A DNA stretch of 64,000 nucleotides from Morella rubra. Taxonomy: Eukaryota > Streptophyta > Magnoliopsida > Fagales > Myricaceae. Each line of letters opens with the position of its first letter. Positions within the stretch are counted from its first letter, which is position 1. Under the pieces are notes generated by a model. It had not been told where the DNA came from and made no database searches. It was given only the letters and a program-made list of their open reading frames with translations. Positions 47,386-59,559 of the stretch are shown here, one piece after another. A program made the translations under genes and the position numbers. The DNA lies in assembly GCA_003952965.2 (NCBI GenBank), contig CM025853.1, positions 2,082,776-2,146,775 of the forward strand, in the 5' to 3' direction.

Positions 47386-49080
47386 GTTTGGTAATTTTCA
47401 TGTACGTCTTCTCTTTAAGAACTAATTAGATCAGCCACCTCTAGGGAATTCCGTTCGGGTACTCATGATAATATAAGATGAATGGATCAAAAAATAATAA
47501 AATAATCTTCCTGTCAACACCGACCACCCCTTATTTCCCTCGTCATGACGACAGATCTCATGAGATTTTCTTGTGTGCCAAACACGAGTCGGACACGCTA
47601 CATCATGGGTATTAATTCTCTTTCTTAATCTTCTCCACATAGTACCATAATTACTTAGCTATTTAAAATAATACAGATTTACGTCAACTTTGTTGTTTTT
47701 TCCGATTAGGTTCTATTAAATTTATATTGTTTTGCGAGGATTTTCAAGATATCATCTTAAGGTCACGAATCAAGGGAGGCCTTAGTGTATCCCTGCCCCA
47801 ATTTCCATGAAGTTTCAAAGAACCATGAAAGGTACTTTTTTTTTTTCTTGGTAACCATGAAAGGTTCTTGTCAAGTGCCCTTTCGGGTTATGTGGCGCAC
47901 ACTAACAACGCCCTTGTTATTGACTCCATCGTCGGAAGACCTACGTACACAGTGGGGCTTAATGGAACGACTTAAAAGTCCAAGTCCTTTGGTCGTCATA
48001 AAACAGAAAAATGTTAATTTAGCCGCAATTCGCACAGTCCCAATTCCCATTGACAAACTGGTAAAGAACAAGGCACTCCAAATTAAGGCTAATTAAACTG
48101 CGCGTCCCATTCCCACCGCCGCCACCCTTTTATACAGTGTCTGTTTTAAGAGGAAGCTACCTCCAGTGACGAAAGTTCGTGATCACCTGCTCTGATCAGG
48201 CCCACCAAAAGATCACGACCACTGTAGCTCTGTCTGATCAAATTAGAACACGCATAAATCGTCAAATGATGGTGTCCGAGAGCTTAATGCTTACAAATTA
48301 ATACTCAATTCCAAAACATCACTATATCAGTGGGTCCATTTAGTACCAGGGACGTGAACAGTAAGTCCTTGATGCATAACATACAGTGCAAAGTCGACGC
48401 AATACAAGACTTCACTTTTGTTATGTGCTTGATCGTGTTAAGCCACTTCGCTTTGCGTGGAATATTCATCAAAGTAAGGAGGCTTTAGTTCCCAAATTAA
48501 GCCACTTATTTTGGCATAGTTCTCGTGGTTTTGTTGTCTTTTTTCCCTGGTGAAGTGATGGGGTGGGGTTAGTATTTTTGCGATTTCGAATCCATTTGAA
48601 GGGTACTGTTCATATTTCGTAACGTCTTGTCACTCCTGCAACATCAGAATTCAGACCTCTATTTATGTAGTGGATATACGGGAAAGAATGTTTCCACTTC
48701 CAGACCATATATATCTAAAGTCGCGATAAAAAGTTTACGTACGTATGAGAGCCATATCATGAATGTTCCTATAGAATAGTAGCTGTGAAAATTAAGTCCT
48801 AACAACCTGTGGTTTGGGTTGGGCTGGAATCGCCAATTTGCTGCTAAAGAACATAAAATATATATAATATTTATATATTGTCATCTAAATGGAAATTCTA
48901 TTTGTTTCCATTTAATTTTTTACTTTACGACATCCCTATTTAAATGTGACTGTAATGACGATGATCTTAAGAAAAATTACAGAAATTCATGACAAATTTA
49001 ATCGCTCTATGACGTAATAAAAGCGTAATAGTATATTTGATGGCTAAATGAAAGTTGAAGTGCATACCCAATAAAAAATA
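47386..49080. other. Intergenic, no gene recognised
   Basis: About 1.7 kb. A GC-moderate part (47860-48240) has short frames on both strands without recognisable features. The rest is AT-rich. No RNA gene was seen. Confidence 0.3.
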
Positions 49081-49087
49081 GGTATAA

Positions 49088-49420
49088 ATGCACCTGGTAG
49101 TATAAGAAAATTACAAATTAGTCCATAAAGTAAAGAAAGTCGCATATTAGTCCATGTAATAAAATTTTCATTAAAAATACGTCCTTTCGTACATCTTTAT
49201 CTCTTTCACTAAAAGCATATGTTAGTAAATTATGGAGTCTATTTGGGCATGTAGCACGCTGTGGTTAGTATTGACTAGCATATACCGTTAGTAAAAAAGA
49301 TGGGATAGACGGAAGGACGTGTTTTTAACAAAAATTTTAACATAGAGACTAATTTACAACTTTCTTTATCTCAACGGTTAATTTGAAATTTTCTTATATT
49401 ACAAAGACTGTGATGTATTT
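49088..49420. mobile_element. Foldback MITE of another family
   Basis: The left arm tataagaaaattacaaatta, aagaaagtcgcatattagtcc, acgtcctttcgt is mirrored at the right (acggaaggacgtg, gactaatttacaactttctt, aaattttcttata). Arms are about 90 bp with roughly 75-80 percent match by eye, and may extend to about 49081 and 49425. The target duplication is not clear. Non-coding. Confidence 0.65.
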
Positions 49421-49438
49421 AAGCCTTAAAAAAAAAAA

Positions 49439-49943
49439 GGGTAAAATCATAGTTAGTCTTATAAGTATGAGCAAAAATCAAATTGGTACTCCTAATTATC
49501 AATTCGGCGATTTAAGACCCATACTTTTGAAAATCATCAATTCTAGCCTCCCGTCTAAATTGGCGTTAAATCTGACAGAAAATCATGCAAAATAACCAAA
49601 ATGCCCCTCAAAGACTAAATTTTAAAAAAATAAAAAATAATAAAAATTTAAGAAATAAATTAAAAATAAAATATATTATTGAAATAGAGTTTTAATAGTT
49701 TTATTTAAAAAATATATTTCTTATTTAAAAAAATTTTATTTTTTATTTTTAATGAATTTTTTAGTAATTTTATCTTAGAGGAGTATTTTGGTCATTTTTA
49801 TTATTTTTCGTCTAATTTAACACCCAATTTAAAACAAAAGACTAAAATTAATAATTTTTAAAAATTATAAATATCAAATCACTGAATTGATAATCAAGTG
49901 TATCAACTTAATTTTTACTCGTATTTACACTATAAATTTATCA
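49439..49943. mobile_element. MULE-type foldback MITE, copy 2
   Basis: Same family as 45248-45756. Shared phrases in the same order include agcaaaaatcaaattgg, cttttgaaaatcatcaattct and tcatgcaaaataaccaaaatgcccctc. The right arm is more diverged than in copy 1. It abuts a poly-A run at each side, which hides any target duplication. Confidence 0.75.
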
Positions 49944-50171
49944 TCATTAAGTAAAAAAAAAAAAGGTCAAACTTGCTTTCTGAAAGGATAACGATGGGTT
50001 AGACCTTGGGTGCTCCTTCCTCGAGATCATGCTAGATTATGCAAGAACCACGTGCCAATTTCTCTTTTTTCCAACTTGACGGCCGATGACTCATATGGAT
50101 GACGTTCCCAAGCATGACGACTCCACTAGTGCGCTCAATTTGTCGCTTGCGATTCTTGCACTTTTTCAAGG

Positions 50172-50181
50172 GTATATATAA
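50172..50181 (+). promoter_or_regulatory. TATA box of the bHLH gene
   Basis: Tatatataag within gggtatatataagtg, about 90 bp before the chosen ATG. A start site near 50200 would make the in-frame ATG at 50227 the first one and the ATG at 50263 the second. Confidence 0.55.
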
Positions 50182-50262
50182 GTGTCGAGAAAGAAAGCCA
50201 TCTTCATACGATTAGGATTTAAGTTCATGGGATTCTTGTTCGTAAGCTTACCAGTGGAGGAA

Positions 50263-51164
50263 ATGGATCAGCGAAGTCAACCAACTTCAACCAAAATTGA
50301 AAGAAGGATCATAGAGAAAAATAGGAGAAATCAGATGAAATTCCTCTACTCCCGGCTCAATTCTCTCCTCCCAACCCAGAACTCCAAGGTATATATATAC
50401 ATATGCCTCTCTGTCTCTGTCTCTGAACAAGACAAAACCTGTTCTTTTACTTTAATTTTGGAAGATTAATGATGTTTCTTTGTTTTGGTAATTGGTCGGC
50501 ATGCAAATGAAAGTATAGGTGCTTCCAGAAAAAATATCTCATGTATATTTTCTTGTAAATGCAGGAGCCATTATCACTACCTGATCAGGTAGACGAAGCT
50601 ATAAACTATATCAGAAGTCTAGAGGAAAAGCTAAAGAAATCTCAGGAGAGGAAGGAAAGCTTAATGGGCAGAAAAAGGTCATATACCTGTACGACTTATG
50701 AAGCCATAGCGAGCCCAAAATCGCCGCAAATCGAAATTCGTGAAATGGGTTCCTCTCTGCAGATCGTTTTGATAACTGGACTAGACAATCAGTACATCTT
50801 CTATGAAGCTATTCACATTCTTCATGAAGAACAAGCGGACGTCCTGAATGCCAACTTTTCAATTGCTGGGGACTCGATTTTCCATGTAGTGCATGCAGAG
50901 GTATTGTGCTCCACAAGACTTGTTAATTTCTAAAGGAACATCCTACTAGCTGGATCTCTTTCCTTTCCATTTTTTCTTTTTAACTGCATATTTAAATTTG
51001 TTGGCTTTCTTTTGGTGTAGATTGTCGGATCTTCATTCGATTTTGGAGCTGCAAAAATAACCGAGAGACTCAAGAGATTAGTTTACGGATCCACTAGCGA
51101 TTTAGAACTACAGCCTGCAGACCTTTGGGACTACAATATCCATCCTGACCCGTGGGAGTTCTAA
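50263..51164 (+). CDS. bHLH transcription factor, bHLH162-like, 3 exons, 201 aa
   Basis: Exons are 50263-50388, 50565-50900 and 51021-51164, with GT-AG introns and frame kept. The basic region and first helix are KIERRIIEKNRRNQMKFLYS (residues 11-30), the loop is SLLPTQ, and the second helix is LPDQVDEAINYIRSLEEKLKK (46-66). The intron inside the loop is usual for this clade. A C-terminal ACT-like region holds EIREMGSSLQIVLITGL, IHILHEEQADVLNANFS and IFHVVHAE. By alignment the basic region has Glu18 and Arg21/Arg22 at the E-box contact positions, but Arg14 where G-box binders have His. The start at 50263 gives MDQRSQ, typical of relatives. Starting at 50227 would add 12 residues (MGFLFVSLPVEE). 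It presumably acts in the nucleus as a dimer. Its targets are unknown. Confidence 0.93.
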
Positions 51165-51564
51165 CGATAACAATCAGAAGGGTTAAAATCCCATGAAGCC
51201 AGATGATTTTCTACACTAAGTTGTAGAAGTAAAGGAAACCCTATATTTATGGAAATGTTAGCCATGTATTGCCGTGTATGATGACTAGTTCAAAGATAAT
51301 ATAAAGTTTATCTTACTTCGGACTCCATAGATTTTCAGCCCTAGCTTGTCCTACAATAGTCTAATTAGGAAGCAGATAAGAAGCATCAATCGAAACTCAT
51401 CTTCATGAGGGATTTTGTGAATTATTCTTCCAAAAACAGTTTCTTAATTAATGCTCATTTATATTTGTATTGTTAAACCCATAATGATCATAAGATCAAC
51501 CTGATGGTTTTTTATTACTTAAAGCTTAGTTTATTAGGGAAACATGAGTTCTTCATGATCATCA
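51165..51564. other. 3' flank of the bHLH gene
   Basis: Expected 3' untranslated sequence (gataatataaagtttatc at about 51295) and AT-rich spacer. No further gene. Confidence 0.35.
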
Positions 51565-51963
51565 TAGGATCATAATTAGAGTTTGAGAATAAACTATTTT
51601 TAAGGCCCTAACACAAGAAATTCTTTCACAAAATGAAGCTTTATATATGAAATATGTGTTTTTTCCTTTAATCATTACTCCTACTTGGGGCTACTTTAGG
51701 ATCATAATTAGAGTTTAAGAATAAACTATTTTTAAGGGCCTAGCACAAGAAATTATTTCACAAAATGTAGCTTTATATATGAAATATGTGTTTTTTCCTC
51801 TAATCATTACTCCTACTTGGGGCTACTTTAGGATCACAATTAGAGTTTGAGAATAAACTATTTTTAAGGCCCTAACACAAGAAATTATTTCACAAAATGA
51901 AGCTTTAGATATGAAATATGTGTTTTGTCCTCTAATCATGATTACTCCTGCTTGGGGCTACTT
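51565..51963. repeat. Tandem repeat, 3 copies of about 132 bp
   Basis: Units start aggatcataattagagttt at 51565, 51698 and 51830. All contain aataaactatttttaagg, cacaagaaatt and cttggggctacttt. By eye the copies differ at only a few positions. The third unit has a 3-base insertion (atcatgattact). Confidence 0.92.
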
Positions 51964-52344
51964 TTTGTTTTTGTTTTTCTAATCAAACACTCTTACTTGA
52001 GGTTAGGGGTGTTAGTTCAGTCTAGCTACCGGCGGAGCTCCGGCTTCGAATCCGCCAAGCTGAGGTCTGTAGCTTATAGGAACCGGAACCGAAAGAGATT
52101 TTCGAGTCTTCCCAGAGGCCGAACCGGAAGCAAAAGTTTTCGCCGGTTCAATGGAAAATCGGTTCCGTTTGTTTTTTTTTTCAACTTAATATTTAAACGA
52201 AGTCATTCTATTTTAAATAGAACGATGTTGATTAGTTGTTTTTTTTTTTTAAAAAAAACTTATACCTTGGATCAAAATGTGGGTTTTTGAGAAAAAACCC
52301 TAAGTCTCTAGTCTCCCTCCCCCCTCCTTCGCGATTCACTCAAG

Positions 52345-52347
52345 CCT

Positions 52348-52383
<36 letters not shown>

Positions 52384-52565
52384 CTGAGCTGTCTTCTCCA
52401 TCCTGCACGTCAAACTCCGCTGCTCTATCTTCTCCGACGTCGCAGCTTGCATGTCAAATTCAATTGCTCTCTCTTTCTCTCTCTCTCTCTCTATCTCTGT
52501 CTCTCTCTCTAGTCTCTACGTCTCTGACTCTCTCTGTCTCTGTCTATATCTGTCTCTATCTCGAT
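52345..52565 (+). repeat. CT microsatellite clusters in the hAT 2 leader
   Basis: Two main tcTCTC runs (about 52350-52380 and 52468-52515) with interspersed gtctctg units. This resembles the CT-rich leader of the first hAT. Confidence 0.8.
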
Positions 52566-53055
52566 CAAATGCACTTGTGAATGTGATTATTGATTAGTTG
52601 TGACTTGTGAATCTGTTAGTTGTTACTTGTTAACATATGCAATTGTGAATCTTTACTTGTTAGTTCGAATATGTGGTAGTGATGAATTGTGAATCTGTCA
52701 ATATATGTATATGATCTCTTCTGTTGCAATGGAGCTTGATGGAATCTGTTAGTGTCAAGTTCAAATCTGTTGGATTGAAATTTCAGGTGGAAGGGGCAAG
52801 TGTCAAGTTCGAATCTGTTAGTCGTTAGTTGTTGCTTATTTAGTTGATTATATAGTTGTTAGTTACTCATCAATTGTGAATTTGTCAATTGTGAATTCGT
52901 TAGTTGTTGATTATATAGTTGTTAGTTAATCATCAATTGTGAATCATTGTCAGTTATGAATCTGTCAATTGTTGCTTATTAATATAGTTGTTTGGTTGAT
53001 ATGTACGTACCATTTGATAGGGGTTGAAAATTTGAAGTATACATATTTCTTTTAG

Positions 53056-55210
53056 ATGAATTATCAAACTCCAACTGTAGCTTCGAAATCAACAACTCCC
53101 GCCACAATCCCTAGCTTCCCTACCCCTGCCTCTACGACTACACCTACAATTGGTGAGATGCCAATTGTAGATGTAGAGGCACAACAAACTGAGGAGACAA
53201 TAGCCCCTGGCCCTAAAAGAGGGAAAGTTTCCAATCCGTCCCTGATGTAGGAACATTTCACTAGGCTACCAATAGATTGACCCAAACAAACCATTGGCCA
53301 AATGCAACCATTGTGGTCATAAAGCTGGGTTCACCACAAAGATCAAAGGACCTCGGCTATGAGGTCCCACTTGAAGGGTTGTGTAATGTATAAGAGAATG
53401 CAAAGTAAATTGGATTTCTCTCAACAGAAATTGACTTTGATAGCAAGGGGGAAAGTAGTGAATCAGTGGGGGGTGATGAAGATAGACTCATATGACCCCA
53501 AGGCTATTAGAGTTGCTATTGCCAAGTTTATAATTGTGGATGAGCTTCCCTTTAGAATAGTAAGCAAGGATGGGTTCAAGGAATGATTCATACCCTCGAT
53601 TTAAAATACCATCTCTAATCACAGTAATGAAGGATTGTATGAAACTTTACTTGGAAAAAAGTGTAAACTGAAGGCTAGTATCGTACTTAATGGACCACGA
53701 GTTTGCTTGACCACTGACACATGGACGTCAGTCCAAAACATGAATTATATGTCTGTCACTGCACACTTCATTGATAGTACTTGACAATTGCACAAAAAGA
53801 TACTTTCTTCTGTAAGGTGTCAGATCATAAGGGTTCGACAATTGGGAAGGAGTTGGAGGATTGCATGTTGGAATGGGGGATTGATAAAATCCTTACAATC
53901 ACTGTCGATAATGCATCCTCTAATGATACGGCCATTGAGCAAGTGAAGAGTAGACAATTGCATTTGGGTTTGCTGGAAAAGTAGTTTGTAACCATGATTT
54001 TGTGCATATGAGATGTTGCGCACATATCTTGAATTTAATTGTGCAAGATGGGTTGAAGGAGCTGGATGATTCTGTGGCCAAAGTAAGGAACTTGGTCAAG
54101 TATGTTAAGTCCATCTCTCGGTCGAATGGATGGGTTTAAGAAATGTGTAGCGAAGAGGAAGTTTCCCATTGAAAGATTTTTGCAGCTTGATGTTCCTACT
54201 CATTGGAATTCAATGTACATTATGTTGGATGCAACTGAGAAATATCAGAGAGTCTTTGAGGATATGTTGGCGGAAGATGGGATTTTGATAAGCTTTCTTG
54301 AGGAGGGGCATGGGAGGGGATTGGGCCCCTAAATTTGAGGATTGGGAGCGTGTGAGACATTTTACCAAGTTTTTGCAACTTTTCTATGAGGTGACGGTTC
54401 GAATATCTGCTTTCAAATACGGTGACAAAAAACTTATTTTTTGCGGAACTTGACAAAATTCATATGCATTTGGGAAAATATGCAGCAAGTGGGGATTTGT
54501 TCTTGGCAGACATGGCAAAAAGAATGCAAATGAAGTATAATAAATACTGAGGTGATTTGACTAAAGTTAACATATTGTTGTTTGTTGCAGCGACACTTGA
54601 TCCACAATACAAGGTTATATGGTTGGGCTTTTGGTTCAAGAAGGCTTTGGGGATGGAGTTAGGTGCAGAGATGACTAGTCTAGTGAGAGGGACCTTGGAT
54701 CAGTTGTTTATAGAGTATAGTAATGTGGATGGGTCATCTAGTAGTGGAGTGTATCTGCAAGTCAAGGCTAACTTGAAATGATTGGGTCATCTAGTGCACC
54801 CGTAAATGACCTTCTTTACTTGGAATTTACACAATTTAAGGCGTAACAGAATTTACTGGATAGAAGTCTGAAGTGGATAGATATCTAATGGAGGATATTG
54901 AACCTTAGAGATTCTAATTTTGATATCCTCAATTGGTGGAGAGTGAATGCACCAAAATTTCCCGTTCTTGCACGAATTTTTCGAGATGTTCTTGCCATCC
55001 CTATTACTACAGTACCTTCAGAGTTTTTCTTCAACATAGGGGGTTGGGTATTAGATCTTTCCGGAGTTCGTTGGCATCAAAAACGGCAGAGGGACTCATT
55101 TGTGCTCAAAATTGGTTGAGATCCAAGATCATATCTTTTGCGGGTGATGAGGATAAGGAACCTAAAGTTGTTAATGGGACGAAAGATCCCGATAGTTATA
55201 TCATGGACAA
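53056..55210 (+). pseudogene. hAT transposase 2, strongly decayed
   Basis: Starts MNYQTPTVASKS at 53056. Recognisable parts in order are a BED finger remnant (KCNHCGHKAG... MRSHLKGC, 53300-53380), CLTTDTWTSVQNMNYM (about 53705-53750), VSDHKGSTIGKELEDCMLEWG (about 53815-53880) and TVDNASSNDTA. Then come RCCAHILNL (about 54010) and the dimerisation block NWWRVNAPKFPVLA with FRDVLAIPITTVPSE (54925-55020). Stops and frame changes separate nearly every block, for example at 53248, 53584, 53783, 54330 and 54780. Not functional. Confidence 0.85.
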
Positions 55211-55769
55211 GGTATATACAAAATTTTATGTTTCTACTTTCACTTTGTTAAAATTTTTTATTAAATTTTTTTTTTTGTAGAGATGATTTCTAATGTTGTA
55301 TTGATCATGATTGATTGCCGTTTGGTGATTCGCTTAACTTCTTACTTGAGTTGATACTTCTAAACTTATTTGTAGACTTGTTGTGTTCATTAATATAATT
55401 GAGATCTTTGTAATAAATTGATAAATGTTCATTCGAATTTTGGGTTGTATCTTTTAATTTTTTGACATTAGTTTATTATGTAAATTACAATGATTAGATA
55501 TACGATATATCAGAGATATTTGTATTTGTGAATTGTGATGAATGAATAACATCTTTATTTTTTGTAAATAAGGTTTAAATGGGCCAAAAAATATGGCAAA
55601 AAATATTATCGAAATTTCGACATCCGCTTCCGCTAAATCCGCTTTCGCTTTTGCTAAGTCCAGCAAGAGTCGGAATCGGAAGCCGAATTTATTTTGGGTA
55701 TCCGCTAATTAGTGGACTAGATGTCGGAATGTTAAATTTCGCTTCCGACATGTCCTCTATACACCCCTA

Positions 55770-57289
55770 CTTAGGGGTTTTGTTTAGAGATAAGGCCCTT
55801 AAGTAGTTGCCTAAGTTGCCTATCCTTTAAGCCGGCTCTAGCGATCACACACTTTTCTTCAACACGGGAATAGAAGAGCTATATATGTTATACATGGCAA
55901 GAAGCATATAAATATAAAATATTCCTAATCTAATTTGCCTACAACAAAATAAAACTGAAACCCTACGTCTCACTCCGCTTTGATAGGAAACATTGCCAAT
56001 CATCCAAACAAGATTGAGATCCTAGCTAGCCAGGTTATTATGGCATTCTAGAAACTTTCAATATGACTTTTCTTTTGTAAGAGAAGTGGTGACCTCATCT
56101 TGCTTACGGGGAAAAAGGAAGCTTCCAGAACACCTTTTCCAGCCAGGTAGCGAGTGATCACTCAACAATGAACACTAATAGAAAATGGCCGGGAATGAGT
56201 AACTATCCCTTATGGGTGCTTATTTTGTCTCTGCAAAATGCTTAAATTTGTGAAAGTTCAGGTAAGCTTTCAGTGCAGTTTCAGTAAACAGTTGATCGCT
56301 TGCTCGACATAAAGTCTCGCTCGTTAGTTTACCGGTAGCAAGAATGGGGGGTCTTCCCCGTAGTCTTGTTTCTAGCACTAAAGAAAAAGAAGCTCTTCCC
56401 TAAGTGGCGTAAGCAAGCCATCATTTATGAAGAAGGTGAGGCAGAAGACATACCAAAAGCCGGGTTTTTTTTTTTTTTTTTTTTTTTTTTTCCGTCCAGA
56501 GAGTTTGACATGATAGAGGTGTTGCATGAAGTACAACATTTTACCAAAGTAACTTAGTACATTTGGGAGGATTTCGAAATAAATAAGAGGAAAATTATAT
56601 GTCAATTGAAAGTCTTATGTTTGTACATAGTTAATTACCAACGTATCAAATGATCAACAACTTTATGTTTTGTGGAAAAATTGTAGTGATTTTACTATAT
56701 ATAGGATGTTTAGGCTCGCGATAGCACAACATTGCAAATTTCAAAATTTATCTTTGATCTTATCGTTTTTTATCTCTTATACACGTGTTTTCATATTTTT
56801 AAGAGTCTTTTATAGTTCTTAAGTAGTATTAAAGGTAGTTTTCAATCAAGAATCTGATTGGTTAATGATTTCATTTTGGAATGTGTATATTTTAATTACT
56901 TTTGTGGGTTGTTCTAAAGTAGTCTATTTATTTATATATGGTATTATGTACGAGAAAATTATAGTATGTTTTCTTGAATCAAGCCTTTGACCTTTAACAA
57001 ATAAATTATTTTTAACTCTGATATTCCCACTACAACCAACTTGACTTTTTAGACGAAATAATCGTTCCATCTCCAAAAGAATGTATCTTTTGGGACAAAT
57101 GTAATCATCGAAAAGGTGCCCATGGCAGAATATTTTTTTCTATCCTGAAAAGTATCATTTGAATGACAACAATTGTTATTGTAGAAATTTCATCGTAAAA
57201 GGTAACGTTCAAATGATATTAAACGACAACAATCCTTATTTTTTTGCAACGAAGAGAAAGTTCGTCCTAAAAAACCATTGTATAAACAC
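55770..57289. other. Intergenic, poly-T tract
   Basis: Contains a T run of about 27 at 56465-56491, probably a retroposon tail remnant or assembly-sensitive tract. Cccactacaacc at about 57028, with nearby gacgaaat/cgtcct phrases, is weakly CACTA-like. No gene was supported. Confidence 0.3.
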
Positions 57290-59500
57290 ACATTTTACCG
57301 TTTGGGGATGGGGATGCTGGAAGAGAGGATGCTTTTATAGGCAACCATGATGCATACTACCTGTCAGTGGTGGTTCTTAAGAAGTTTACCAGTCTTTATT
57401 TGGGGTACTTGAGCATCGACAAATTTGCGTACAAATTTATTCACGATGAAGCTAAATCGGTCACGTATCTAACAAGCGACGATGATGTCCGAAAGTTGTT
57501 GGATATAGTGGTTGAAAAATATCATAAAGAGTTGCACTTATATGTGGTGTATTTCACGAAAATTTCAATCTTTGAACCCTTATGTCTTGAGGGGATTAAG
57601 TAATAAATTGAATATATGATTGAGGCAGGGGGTACAGATGGAGAGGATGCTTCTGATGGGGATGGGAAAGAGGGTGTTGTTGTTAGGGATGAGGAAGAGG
57701 GTGCCACTGTTAGGGATGAGGAAAAGGCTGAGGATACTAGTGTTGATGCTAAAGGGGATGAGGGTACTGGGGATGGGGATGCTGAGGACGAGGATGGGTG
57801 TGTTGGTGATGGGGAAGGGCAGGAGGGTCCGAGGGCCTTTAGTGATTTTGAGGCAGTGTTGGAGAGTTACAACCTGAATTGTATCTGCACACCAATAATA
57901 GAGATGTTACGAGAATAACTTGGGATAATGTATTGGCTAGGTTTTGAGTAACCCTTCAGTTGGTAGGGAAATTGAGGACGCACTCCAGGTGGGGGATGAG
58001 TCTAGTGAAACCCTACATAGTATGAGTGAGGGTGGTAGTAATTTTGATGACACCCATCCTAACAGAACGAAGGAATGCTATGATTATGGTGTTCCTGTTT
58101 TAAAATGGAATTCTAAGAATGTGGTTAATGGAAACCATGCAAAGTAGTATAAGGAATGCTGTGCTTATGGTGTTGCTGTCTTAAAATGGAATCCAAGGAA
58201 TGTGGTTAAGATTCATAGATATGGGGGTTTCTTCAAGTGCATGTATGTGCATCTGGAGGCGTGTAGAGCGGCGTTCTTAGTGGGCTGTAGGTCCATCATA
58301 TCGGTTGATGCATGCCACTTGAAGGGACCATGTGGTGGTCAATTATTCTGTGCGGTGGCCATGGACAAGAACAATGATATGTTCCCCATCTCATACGCAG
58401 TGTGCGAGAATGAGTGCAGAGCGTCATGTATACGCTTTTTGGAGATGTTACTGGAGGATGTTGGTACGGTTGATACCCGACAATGGATATTTATATATGA
58501 CCATTGGAAAGTATCTCTATATTTATCAAGTATCAAGTTATTATTTCTTTAGTATTTCCTAACTCAACTTGTTGCATTTTACTTGATGCTTTTGACAATT
58601 CTGATGCTTGAAACGGAGCAAAAATTTTGCCTTAAGCATTTGCATACCAATATGAAGTCGAATGGGTGGAAAGGACAAACATACAAGGATGTGTTCTTAA
58701 AGGATGCAAAATTGTTCAGCGTTGTTTCATTTGAGAGACTCATAAAAAAAATAGAGGCATTAAGTAGGGCTGCACATCATTATTTACCTTTGATCCCCCC
58801 AAAGGCATGGTCGTAATATGCCTTCTCTACGCATTGTAAGAGCACCATGCTGCTAAACAATATTGTGGAAACTTCAACTCTATAGTGCTTGAGGTGAGAG
58901 GTAAGCCTCTGTTGAGAATGATGGAGATTATTAGGCGAATGCTGATGAATCGCTTCCATGTGAAATGAGATTCGGTTGAGGAGGCAAGCTTCGACTTATG
59001 TCTGCGAATTTAAGAAAAGTTGGAGAAGAATAAGGAGTTGGGAAGCCACTTCATAGGTAGAAGGGGGAATGTGGAGCAGTTTGAGGCGGACCACCAAATT
59101 GAAGAAAGAAGAGTGGTGAACATTCCCAATAGATCCTACACCTGCGAGAGATGGTAGTTGAATGACTTTCCTTATGCGCATGTTGTTTTTGCAATATATT
59201 TCTCTCATCGGGAGCCAAAGGACTTCGTGAATGGTTGTTATTGCATTGATGCATACTATTGGTCTTATCTATTGTCTATAAGGCAATGTCGAGTCTGGAG
59301 GAGTGGCTGTATGGAGATGCAGACCTCATCCTTCCACCCAAGATAAGAACAAGGGCAAGATGTCCCAAGAAGTGAAGGCGAAGGGCCGAGGACGAGCCAC
59401 AACCCCTGTCGGGACAAGTGTCAAGGACGTGTATATATAACCAAGTCCAGGAGTTGTGAAGCACTTGGCCATAATTCAAGTAGGTCTAAGATGCCATCGA
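57290..59500 (+). pseudogene. MuDR/MULE transposase 1, decayed
   Basis: Parts in order are an N-terminal PB1-like piece with SIDKFAYKFIHDEAKSVTYLTSDDDV and ELHLYV (57400-57550) and an acidic D/E/G-rich stretch (57616-57840). The MULE transposase core follows (58205-58460), with GGFFKCMYVHLEACRAAFL, ISVDACHLKGPCGGQL and MFPISYAV. Then come an FCLKHLHTNMKSNGWKG segment (58620-58680) and a SWIM-like end with SYTCERW and FPYAHVVFAIYF (59130-59200). In the last, one expected cysteine of CxC...CxH is tyrosine. Many stops break it. An 81-bp stretch with YGVxVLKWN is duplicated at 58069-58135/58150-58213. Length and order fit a once-complete MULE. Confidence 0.85.
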
Positions 59501-59559
59501 AGCTTGCTAAACAGAAGTATCCCCCAAAACTGTACAAGAAAAAGATAAAGAAAATAAAT

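Larger units (their letters stand above)
52004..55769 (+). mobile_element. hAT DNA transposon 2, both termini present, 3766 bp
   Basis: Left end TAGGGGTGT (52004) and right end ACACCCCTA (ending 55769) are inverted repeats. Flanking octamers cttgaggt and cttagggg are related but not identical. Subterminal repeats (accggaaccgaaag, cgaaccggaagc at left; cgcttccgctaaatccgctttcgc at right) are typical. It carries a CT microsatellite leader and a decayed transposase. It belongs to the same general BED/RICESLEEPER group as the element at 1610-4994 but is much more degraded. Confidence 0.82.

Noticed and set aside
57028-57300. CACTACAA-like sequence with gacga/cgtcc phrases
   Set aside because: Only one weak end and no subterminal array as dense as at 13.7-17.2 kb; not enough to call a CACTA element.
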